A stretch of 64,000 nt of DNA from Competibacter_A sp037045685 (GTDB taxonomy: Bacteria > Pseudomonadota > Gammaproteobacteria > Competibacterales > Competibacteraceae). Positions 56,732-64,000 of the stretch are shown in pieces (position 1 is the stretch's first letter; each line of letters opens with the position of its first letter). Under the pieces are notes generated by a model. It was not told the DNA's origin. It searched no databases and saw nothing but the letters and a program-made list of their open reading frames with translations. Position numbers and translations under genes: made by a program. The DNA is taken from assembly GCA_037045685.1 (NCBI GenBank), contig JBAOII010000036.1, positions 62,001 through 126,000 on the forward strand, read 5' to 3'.

Positions 56732-57580
56732 GGTTCTGTTGACGTTTTGATGTCTCTTATTGCACACACAAAGAGTCATTCATCAAAACGGTGCGTTAAT
56801 CGTCATGTCGAACGCCAGGCTGTCCGACGAGCAGTGGGATAAGGTTTCAAATTTCCTTCGACAACAAGAGGGTATCTATATCGGCAACGAGCGAGATTGC
56901 CGCCGGTTCGTCGAGGCGGTGCTCTGGATGCTCCGCAGCGGCGGGCAATGGCGGTTGCTGCCGGCGGATCAGGGGCGGTGGAACTCCGTTTACCGCCGCT
57001 TTGCGGTTGGGGGCGAAACCGGGTGTGGGACAATATGCTGGCGTTTTTCGGCGCGGATGCCGACCTGGAAAGCATCGTGCTGGATAGCGCGGTGGTGCGC
57101 GCCCACGCGTGCGCGGCGGGCGCCCTCCCGCGTCCGGCCGACCCGCCGGATCAGGCCCTCGGCCGTTTCAGGGGCGGGTTCGGCAGCAAAATCCATGTCT
57201 TGGTCGACGCCTTGGGCGATCCCCTGCGGTTCGTCGCCACCGCCGGCCAAGTCGCGGATGCGACCCGAGCGCTGACGCTGTTGGTCGGCCAATCCGCCAC
57301 CCGTGCCATCATGGACAAAGCCCATGACGCGGAGGCCGTGTTGGACTTGTTGATTCGGCACACCATCGTCCCGGTGATTCCACCGAAAGCGAATCGCAAA
57401 ATCCAGCGGGCGCATGACCGCCATCTTTGCAAAGAACGTCACCTCGTCGAGTGTTGCATCGGCAAACTGAAGCAGTTTCGCCGGGTCTTTTCCCGATTCG
57501 ATAAAACCGTTCGGCGCTTTTCGAATTTTATCCAATTCGCCGCCGTACTGATTTGGTTACGATGAAATGTCAACAGAACC
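56732..57580 (+). mobile_element. Complete IS5-family (IS427-like) insertion sequence, about 849 bp
   Basis: Ends are GGTTCTGTTGACGT on the left and ATGTCAACAGAACC on the right, near-perfect inverted repeats. The flanks share TA (56730-56731 and 57581-57582), a 2-bp target duplication within a CTAG context. The element holds one transposase in two frames. Size, ends and target fit the IS427 group of IS5. The right end abuts the end of the RNase A-like toxin gene. Confidence 0.88.
56805..57565 (+). CDS. IS5-family transposase, read through a -1 frameshift
   Basis: Frame 1 from ATG 56805 starts SNARLSDEQWDKVSNFL and has FVEAVLWMLRSGGQWRLLPA. Near 57000-57014 (TTTGCGGTTGGGGG) the reading must slip back one base to continue WGRNRVWDNMLAFF, then the DDE domain: DSAVVRAHA, HVLVDALGDPLRF and ERHLVECCIGKLKQFRRVF (Asp, Asp, Glu). 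Two-frame transposases with programmed slippage are usual in this IS group, so the element may be active. A sequencing indel cannot be excluded given other errors nearby. Confidence 0.85.
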
Positions 57581-58842
57581 TAGTGGCCTACATCTGGAAA
57601 GGCCGTATGCACGTACCACCCTTCGGGATCTTTTGCAGTGGGAACGTAGTTTTTCCGAGATCGAATGACAATCGTCATCCCTTGCAAGTTCTCGTTGTAG
57701 ACGGCTGCTTGGGTGGCTTTTGGTCCACCGGTTGTCAACCAGCCCGATCCAGTCTTGTAGCCGACAACCTGCCTTTCCAAAATAACCTCGCCACCAGCAC
57801 GCGTCGTGCGTCGGATGGTGTCCAAATTTTTATTGATGACGTCGCCGATCGCTTTGCGCATGATCTCGTCAGACTCCCATCTGGATGCGGCGGGCGTCTT
57901 TTGACCGCGCCAGACTCTTAGGTCCGCTGGTCTGACGCCGCCGGGCTGCATCTGGGGCGCCGGGATAGATTCCTTCCCCATGATACGCGCCTTGAGGTTC
58001 TCGCGGGTTAACTGTGGGCCATGATTTTGTAACACATGGCCGCCTTCCTTCTCCCACGCCAGCATGTCGGCTTGAGTGACTCGCTTCGCCTGGACTGGCA
58101 CCGCCGTTGAGGCGGCCTTTTCCGCCGCTGCCTTGGTCGGCCCCATCGCCACCTGTCGCGCGGCACGGCGCCGTGCGACCATTTTAATACTTTGCTGAAT
58201 ACCGGTTCTTGCTAGCAGAACCACGGATTTGACGATTGAAAATATCTCCCACGGAGGCATCGTCGATACTGCGCCGACCCCGACATCATAACTTAAGACC
58301 TCTAGCACCGCGCCATCCGGAGCCGTGAACAGCAGGAACTTCCACTCGGGCTGTCCCACATAATTGGTCTTGTAATACGAAGGCATTTTCAGTGGGCCGG
58401 CAAAAATCGGATCACCGATAGCTATAAGGGACTGTACATCAAGGGTTTGATACCGCGCGGCGGGAATGAGAATTTCCGATGAGCTGAACCATCCAAGATG
58501 ACCGACCACGGTCAATTTATTGTCGACGACTGGCTCGACACGTTGCGACCAAATGGCAGTTAGGACACTGTAATCGTCTTCCCATAAGGTGGCGTACTCG
58601 CTGAAATCCTGATCGGGTTTGGGCATGATCCGAATCTTCTGACTGATGCCCGTGTTGGTGAGCAAATGAGCGTAAAACGCGCCAACCCGTTTGGCATAGG
58701 CATCTTCCTGTTCTCTTCGGTGGTAATTTTGGCCCCTGTAATTGAAATTCATAGAGTTATGTTTCCAAATAGGCCACATGCCCATCGAGAATTTTTCAAA
58801 GGTACGGTGATAGTCAGCACCTTTACTGGCGTTTTCGCTCAT
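57580..58842 (-). CDS. Probable polymorphic toxin with C-terminal RNase A-like (CdiA-CT type) domain
   Basis: A 420-residue protein, less GC-rich than its neighbours. The last about 150 residues follow the bacterial RNase A-like pattern: EKEGGHVLQNHGPQLTRENL with the first His, SDEIMRKAIGDVINKNLDTI in the middle and GWYVHTAFP at the end. The N-terminal about 250 residues contain a Trp/Tyr-rich domain (WPIWKHNSMNFNYRGQNY) and one hydrophobic stretch (about 205-220); I do not recognise a delivery domain. The stop codon TAG is made by the TA target duplication plus the first G of the IS, so the native end may be missing. No immunity gene is visible. Toxin identity rests on motifs only. Confidence 0.65.
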   Translation of the reverse strand: MSENASKGADYHRTFEKFSMGMWPIWKHNSMNFNYRGQNYHRREQEDAYAKRVGAFYAHLLTNTGISQKIRIMPKPDQDFSEYATLWEDDYSVLTAIWSQRVEPVVDNKLTVVGHLGWFSSSEILIPAARYQTLDVQSLIAIGDPIFAGPLKMPSYYKTNYVGQPEWKFLLFTAPDGAVLEVLSYDVGVGAVSTMPPWEIFSIVKSVVLLARTGIQQSIKMVARRRAARQVAMGPTKAAAEKAASTAVPVQAKRVTQADMLAWEKEGGHVLQNHGPQLTRENLKARIMGKESIPAPQMQPGGVRPADLRVWRGQKTPAASRWESDEIMRKAIGDVINKNLDTIRRTTRAGGEVILERQVVGYKTGSGWLTTGGPKATQAAVYNENLQGMTIVIRSRKNYVPTAKDPEGWYVHTAFPDVGH

Positions 58843-58847
58843 TGGTG

Positions 58848-59078
58848 TCAGCTCCGGATGAGAGTTATTACCGAATCTGGTGTGCGGGCGGATTGCCGGA
58901 TTTCCCGGATGTGCGCTCGGCCGTGAACCCTCGCCAAGTCCTCTTCGGTCGCGGGTTCGGGCGCGACGAAATCGTGCTTTTTCTCCAGGGTCTCGACCAT
59001 CGACTCCATCCGGCCCCGCGCCGCCGCCGGATCGGCGGCGTATTCTTTGCGAAATCTGTCGTGGAAGACGACCTTCAT
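58848..59078 (-). pseudogene. Fragment of a histone-deacetylase-like (acetoin utilisation) protein
   Basis: ATG at 59078 with AAGGAGC before it opens a 76-residue frame: MKVVFHDRFRKEYAADPAAA, GRMESMVETLEK and EEDLARVHGRAHIREIRQS, the N-terminus of class II HDAC-family amidohydrolases, which are normally 300 residues or more. It stops before any zinc-binding motif. It is probably a truncated remnant. It lies in the same frame as the open reading frame coming from 61007, apparently by chance. Confidence 0.6.
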
Positions 59079-59443
59079 GGGTTGCTCCTTCAGCGGTTCG
59101 ACGGACGGGTGTTCGACCGTCGCGAGATGATCGCCGACGTTAAATTGTAGGCCACCGCGCATCGTGCCGGGACCGTCGGCCGCGCGTCGGGCACCGGGTT
59201 CGGCTATGCTCAAGTTTCGAGGCCCCGCCTGCGAAAGCGACGGGACCCTCTGGATCAGGCGACCGGCGAGCGTTTTCCCCGACGCCACCGAAGCGACTCG
59301 TCCGGCATCGGCGCCTTCCGCCCGGAGGAGCGCCGACCGCGAGGAGAGCGGAGCGCGAAGCGGCGGGCAGGGAGTTCGCGAGCTTTCCGTTCGCGAATCC
59401 CGCCGTCGCGGATTTGAAAGACGGATCGCGTTCGAGGCGGCCA

Positions 59444-61007
59444 CTACCGAATCGCCGTTGTCCCACCGCTTCCCCGGATGCCGGAACCGACCGTTCCGGT
59501 CCCCTTCGAACCCGTTCCACCGATGGTCCCCGAGCCCACGGTCGTCCCGCCACTGGTGGGCAGCCGACTCGAATTCCGGGAAGAAGGCAACGCTGCCATC
59601 ACCGTTCACCAGTATCGTGACGCACTTCACGGTCCGACCGTTGACCGGCTGGTCGAGGGCGATGGTCCGCGAAAAGTCCGGGAGCGAGCCCGCGATGGTA
59701 TCGGCGATGCCGCCTTCCAGCAGGTTCGCCAGCCAAAGGGTGATGGCCTCGGTGGTCCAGTCGAAGTCTGCCGTCGCCTGCGCGTTCTCCAACTTCATCA
59801 CGATTTTGGCGGGCTCGGTGGCGGTCCGACACACCCCGGTGAAGCGCAGATCGAAACTGAGGCTACCGGTCAAGCCGCCCGGACCGGGAGTATCTACGTC
59901 GAGCTCGAATTCGACGCGCACGGCGCTCGGAGTCTGGCTTTTGGATAGTTTGACGTGGCGCTCGCCGTCGAGCGCGGTGTCGGTCCAGGACACGTCGATA
60001 TCTCCCTGGTACAAAGGGAATTTATCGACATAGACATCCTCGTGGATGGCGTCGCCTATTCCCGCTTCGATCCGGTCGGCGAGTTCGGCGGCCGACAGCA
60101 ACGGTGTTGCGGCCGGTTTGGCGTAAGCCTGCCACGCGGGATGCGCGCGGAGCGTCGCTCGCCCAATGGTGAGATAATTCTGGTGGCCGCTCGCGTCGTC
60201 GAGCCAGCGGCAGGTGGTGGCGGTCTCGCCGAAGTGCTGCTCGTAGACCGTGACCCCATCGACCAGCAGCGCCAGATTCGCGATGCACCAGCCGTCGGTG
60301 CCGGGCTTGAGCAGGTGGATCTGGTGGATGTCGCTCAGGTCGGTCACGTCCGGGGAGAGCAGCTCGTAGCTGAACTCGTCGCCCCGCTCGAAGTCGTCGC
60401 GCCCGTAATCGAGCCAAGTGCCGTCGGGCTCGTAGTCTTTGACCGACACGTTGACGCCGTCGTCGGTGTCGGCGTCCGCGACGTTGGCCGTGCGCACGCG
60501 CAGTTGCAGGCGCGAGACACCCCGTCCATCGACGGTGGAAAACGCCTGAATGGCGGACGATTCGCCGTAGCGGTTGTAAACCCGCACCTTGTAGTAGTAA
60601 AGCGTGTCGCGACCGACGGACGAATCGGTGTACGACATCGGCACGGCCCCGCCGTTGTACGGACCCCAAGCCGCCAGCCGGGTCCACGGGCCGCCGTAAG
60701 CGGGTGCCCGGTAAAGCTCGTAGCCCGCCTCGTAGGACGACAAGTCCCACCAGTGAAAGCGGATCGAGGTGGCGGTTCTCTCGTCGAGAATCGGCCCATC
60801 CGGTCGAACCGGCTTGCCGAACGGATCGTCGGGTTCGGTTGACGACCCGCCGCCGCCGCCGCCGATAATAATAGCCCCCCCACCGGGCGGGATCGTGCCG
60901 GGCACCGTCATTCTCGCGACCGCCGCCGATGCGGAGGCCAGCCCGAGCGCCAGGGCGATCATCGCGCGGATCGCTCCAGCTTTGTTGAACCAGCGTCGTG
61001 GATTCAT
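59444..61007 (-). CDS. Exported protein with fibronectin-III-like and PLAT-like domains
   Basis: About 520 residues. Signal peptide about 1-31 (ALGLASASAAVA), Gly-rich linker, an Fn3-like module (IRFHWWDLSSYEAGYELYRA, YYYKVRVYNRYGESS) and a PLAT/LH2-like region (LQLRVRTANVADADTDDGVN, DIHQIHLLKPGTDGW). A later part has FELDVDTPGPGGLTGSLSFD. Near 59567 another frame reads LPTSGGTTVGSGTIGGTGS and ends at 59444; this Gly/Thr/Ser tail looks like the real C-terminus, so one extra base is likely. In the present sequence the first frame stays open to 58848 and runs into the HDAC-like fragment. Function unknown; probably secreted or surface-bound. Confidence 0.65.
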
Positions 61008-61034
61008 GCGCTTTCTCCTCTTGGCCGGCGGGTT

Positions 61035-61356
61035 TTACTGGCAGTCGAACAGCGACGAGTCGCAAAGGTTCGCGGGGCAAGTGGTCTGGACGGTCCCCAC
61101 GTAGCAGGCGATCTCGTTCGACACGCCACCGTGGCAAGGCATGGACGAGCGGGCCTGATAGCGGCTGGTCTTGCCTTGGCGGATCACGTCTCCCTGGCAA
61201 CCGCGAAAAACGCTGCCGACTTCGCGCGAGTAGGTGGCGTCCTTGAAGTAGACGACCTCGACCTCGCTGGTGGGTAGCGCGAACGAGGGGGTTGCGGCGA
61301 AGCCCGAGCAACCCCGCTAGCATTCCGGGGATACAGCGTGTCCTGTTCGATTTCAT
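61035..61356 (-). pseudogene. Small Cys-rich exported protein (DUF6289-like), one frameshift
   Basis: ATG at 61356 after GAGGAGAAAG. The N-terminus MKSNRTRCIPGMLAGLLG is a signal peptide; removing one G near 61303 gives FAATPSFALPTSEVEVVYFK, DATYSREVGSVFRGCQGDVI, a run of Cys residues (SMPCHGGVSNEIACYVG, TTCPANLCDSSLFDCQ) and a TAA at 61035. The VVYFKDATYSREVG pattern resembles DUF6289 peptides, which have no known role. It lies 27 bp upstream of the PLAT-like protein gene and may be co-transcribed. Confidence 0.65.
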
Positions 61357-61586
61357 GATGACTTTCTCCTCTTGGGCAGCATCTGGCCCGACGGCGGAGC
61401 CATGGATCGGATGCGTCGCTTTGCAAAAAGGCGTCGATTCGCTGATCGCGACCGACCCCGTTCGGATGAGGGAGCAGTCCTCGCGGAACGCGCTCCCTCG
61501 CTCCGTCTTTCCCCGGATCGTGCAAAAAGGTTCAAGGCGAACGCGAGAGCCGCGAATCTCGCTTGCGGGGGACTGGAAATGGAGGA

Positions 61587-62096
61587 ATGACGTGGAGCGG
61601 TTCGGGGTATGCGGCCGATCCCGCGCCGAACGCGGCGGGATGGGAAGCGTGGGCAGGAGCGCGACGACGCCGTGCTGCTCGTTCTCCCTATCTCCGGTAC
61701 CGGCCCCAGTTGGTCAAAGCCAAGATCGTGGCCGGCGCCACCGATCCGATCAGCGGCGGCTACGACAAGGTGGGCTCGGGCGGCATCGACTGCGCCAGCG
61801 CCCAGTGGAACGGCCACTGGTTCTGGTGGTCGGGCGGCGCCTGCGCTTTCAGCGCCTTCGACGGGCAGGACGGCGCGGCCGACAACTACCCGGCCAAGAC
61901 GGTCTACATCAGCAAATCCTGTGATCGGGTCCAGCGACACCCGACCGTGCGCTCGCCCGAGGTGGGCGACCTATCCGTGGTTACAAACGTATATAAAAGA
62001 GGATTAAAAGCCATATTAATCGATAAATTATGTATAATCTTGGCAGTCGATTTATATAAAGTTCCACGGCCAAATGCTTTTTTGGTCGGGCAATAA
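61587..62096 (+). CDS. Uncertain open frame, possible gene remnant
   Basis: The frame includes a protein-like block (LVKAKIVAGATDPISGGYDK and GGIDCASAQWNGHWFWWSGG) with Cys and aromatic residues, but its start and its AT-rich end (from about 61975) look random. I do not recognise it. It may be the remnant of an exported protein gene whose 3' part was replaced by the IS110 fragment. Low confidence. Confidence 0.3.
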   Translation: MTWSGSGYAADPAPNAAGWEAWAGARRRRAARSPYLRYRPQLVKAKIVAGATDPISGGYDKVGSGGIDCASAQWNGHWFWWSGGACAFSAFDGQDGAADNYPAKTVYISKSCDRVQRHPTVRSPEVGDLSVVTNVYKRGLKAILIDKLCIILAVDLYKVPRPNAFLVGQ

Positions 62097-62119
62097 AGTC
62101 GCTGGCCCGTAGGCGGCCG

Positions 62120-62776
62120 ATGAGGGTTCCAACCCGGCAAGGATTCGTTGAAGAGCGCACCGCCATCTACAACCGCCTGCGTGGCCTGATCTCCGAATTC
62201 GGCATCGTCCTGCCGCAGAAGGTGAGCTGTTTGCGTCGGGAGATTGGCGGCCACCTTGAAGACCTGCCGGGATACGCCAACCGATGCGTGGGAGATCTCC
62301 TGGCGCACGCCGACCGGCTCGATGTCCTTGTTGCGGAGTACGACCGTGCCATCGCCCGGGCCGCACGCGAAGACGCGCGCAGCAAACGCCTGATGCAACT
62401 GCCCGGCATTGGCCCGACCACCGCCAGCGCGCTACTCGCCAGCATTGGTGGCGGCCACGAATTCGACAACGGCCGACAGGTCGCGGCGTGGATCGGTCTG
62501 ACGCCGGGTCAACACAGCAGCGGCGGCAAGGCGCGACTCGGGCGCATCACCAAGGCGGGTGATGCCTATCTGCGCAGTCTTCTCGTGATGGGCGCTCGCG
62601 CCATTCTCAGCGGTCTGGGCGACAAGCAGGATCGCTTCAGTCGCTGGGCGCGCAGTCTGGTCGAGCGCCGCAGCTACTGGCGCGCGGTGGTGGCGATTGC
62701 CGCCAAGAACGCCAGGCTGGCGTGGGCGGTGTTGAAGTATGGCGAAGACTTCCGGCTCAATCCGGTCGTTGCCTGA
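62120..62776 (+). pseudogene. IS110-family transposase, N-terminally truncated
   Basis: 218 residues covering the C-terminal half only. RQGFVEERTAIYNRLRGLIS is the coiled linker; RLMQLPGIGPTTASALLASI and AAWIGLTPGQHSSGGKARLG form the Transposase_20 domain with the catalytic Ser. The N-terminal RuvC-like DEDD domain (about 120 residues) is missing; AT-rich unrelated DNA precedes it. The element is therefore dead unless supplied in trans. Confidence 0.8.
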
Positions 62777-63121
62777 ACGGCTGACAAAAGCGTCGATAGG
62801 GAAAGAAACTGAAAGGGACACGCATGCCGCCGGACGGCGGCCAGGAATCACCGATGCACTGCATGCGTTGATGTGAAGCGGGTTGGACCCGCGCCAGGAG
62901 CGCCTGATTAGCTCAAGGGGAGACATCTTTCCCGACTAACGATTGAGGCCCCGGCGCGCGTCTTTCATCAGGGTCCCGGCATAGAGCCGAACATGACCGG
63001 TTGTAGTACCGCAGTCCTTCACCTTCTCGCTCGACGATGGCAGTGGATAACGAATCAGATCAGGAAAAATGATGAACTAAAAAACCATCGCGGCGCTTGA
63101 TTTTTAGGGAAGCCCTTGTAG
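62777..63121. other. Region downstream of the IS110 remnant
   Basis: A 345-bp stretch. Its first about 200 bp are GC-rich with inverted pieces (for example GGGTTGGACCC near 62879) and probably are the right end of the IS110 element. The last about 80 bp before 63122 are AT-rich and may hold the promoter of the next gene. No gene is supported. Confidence 0.4.
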
Positions 63122-64000
63122 ATGTGCTATCGGTTGATCCTCCTGCTGAGCGCGCTGGTGTGTTTGCTGGGAGCGGGCGGGGTAGCGACGGGCGTCGCAT
63201 CCGGCGGGGTGGTTCAGGTGGCCGACGCCGAGCCGGTTTCACCGCTGGAGCTGACCCCGGAAGAGCGCGCTTGGATCGCGGCCCATCCCCGGATCGTCCT
63301 CGGCATCGATCAGGATTGGGCGCCGCTGATTCTCAAGAAACCCGACGGCGGCTTCGCGGGCATCGACGGTGACATGGTGGCGCGGCTCAACGCCATGCTG
63401 GGCACCCGGATCACCTTCGAGACCGGCCGGTGGGCCGACATGGTGGAAAAGCTGAAAACCCGGCAAATCGACGGGCTTTCCTCTGCGGTCGTGCGCGAGG
63501 AGCGCCGCGCGTTCGCCGATTTCACCCAGTCCTATCTGTCGCACGAGAAGTTCCTCTACGCCAGCAGCGAACGGGCCGCCACCATCCGCACGGTGGAGGA
63601 CTTGGCCGGCAAGCGGATCGGCTACCAGAGCGGCAACCTGCTCGAGCAAAAAAACCTGGCGTCCGTTCCGAACGTGCGCGCCATCCCGATAGACAGCCCG
63701 CAAGCGGCGTTCGCCGCCGTTCTCGGCGGGGATCTGGACGGTTTTGTCGGCTCGATCATGACCGAGTATCAGCTCGGGAAAGACCAGGCCGCGCGCCTTC
63801 GACCGCTGTTCCGGATCGGACCGCCGCTCGATCTGGTCTTCGCGATCCGCAGGGACTGGCCGGAGCTGACGGCGCTGCTCGACAAGGGCATCGCCGCGAT
63901 TTCGGCGGCGGAGCGGCTGCGGATCAAGGATCGCTACTACCGGGAGATGGAGTGGCGCTTGGTCCAGGTGACGGTCCCGCTCACCGACGCCGAGCGCGTC
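63122..64000 (+). CDS. Periplasmic substrate-binding sensor protein (N-terminal part, runs off the window)
   Basis: 293 residues, open at the window edge. Signal peptide about 1-38 (LILLLSALVCLLGAGG). From about residue 43 it is a type 3 solute-binding domain: LTPEERAWIAAHPRIVLGID, GDMVARLNAMLGTRITFE, DGLSSAVVREERRAFADFT and RTVEDLAGKRIGYQSGNLL. The opening LTPEERAWIAAHP is typical of sensor kinases and GGDEF/EAL proteins that use this domain as an input module, so the missing C-terminus is likely a signalling domain. AGGGAAG precedes the ATG at 63122. Confidence 0.85.
   Translation, partial: MCYRLILLLSALVCLLGAGGVATGVASGGVVQVADAEPVSPLELTPEERAWIAAHPRIVLGIDQDWAPLILKKPDGGFAGIDGDMVARLNAMLGTRITFETGRWADMVEKLKTRQIDGLSSAVVREERRAFADFTQSYLSHEKFLYASSERAATIRTVEDLAGKRIGYQSGNLLEQKNLASVPNVRAIPIDSPQAAFAAVLGGDLDGFVGSIMTEYQLGKDQAARLRPLFRIGPPLDLVFAIRRDWPELTALLDKGIAAISAAERLRIKDRYYREMEWRLVQVTVPLTDAERV

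Noticed and set aside
57869..58057. Small frame opposite or inside the toxin gene as an immunity gene
   Set aside because: It overlaps the toxin coding sequence on the same strand, has no ribosome site and looks random.

Overview
The window looks like chromosomal DNA from a high-GC, motile gammaproteobacterium. Support comes from the fliLMNOP order, sigma-54 type flagellar control, many chemoreceptors, two chemosensory gene sets, HupE/UreJ proteins, pirins and a PHB-depolymerase-type esterase. A Competibacter/Contendobacter-like lineage would fit, but that is inference; no rRNA or other phylogenetic marker is present.

Layout. 1-2666 (minus): C-ring and export-gate flagellar genes fliL-M-N-O-P behind a strong sigma-54 promoter match. 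2992-7316 (minus): a hybrid histidine kinase, two tandem duplicated small membrane proteins and a possible CheX-like protein. 7432-15894 (minus): chemosensory cluster 1 (cheA-cheW-mcp-cheY-cheB-cheR-cheX-cheY). 16476-29070 (plus): an unrecognised repeat protein with its own sigma-54-like promoter, then an array of chemoreceptors, one with a hemerythrin domain and one with a zinc-binding CZB domain. 29090-37927 (plus): chemosensory cluster 2 (STAS-cheY-cheA-cheW-cheR-cheD-cheB-soluble MCP-aer). 37969-44692: an esterase, another receptor, a secreted beta-helix protein and a further receptor on the minus strand. 44889-49055: LysR, two pirins and two HupE/UreJ proteins. 49070-54927 (minus): DUF4331, TPR, HupE/UreJ_2, truncated hemoglobin, ECF sigma and anti-sigma. 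55182-64000: accessory DNA with a VapBC-type pair, a DUF3455 protein, a complete IS5-type element abutting an RNase A-like toxin gene, a secreted PLAT-like protein, gene fragments, a truncated IS110 transposase and the start of a periplasmic-binding sensor protein.

How it works together. The receptors would report to CheA/CheW arrays; CheR, CheB and CheD adapt them; CheY proteins act on FliM/FliN, whose genes lie alongside; CheX-like proteins would remove phosphate from CheY. Several receptors end in a W-x-x-F pentapeptide of the kind used to tether CheR.

Caution on quality. Two stretches (about 21.0-26.3 kb and 42.9-61.3 kb) carry many single-base insertions that break otherwise conserved genes, while 26.7-42.2 kb shows none. 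Nearly all are +1 and the protein downstream stays conserved, so sequencing or assembly error is the simplest explanation. Genes marked pseudogene for this reason may be intact in the organism.
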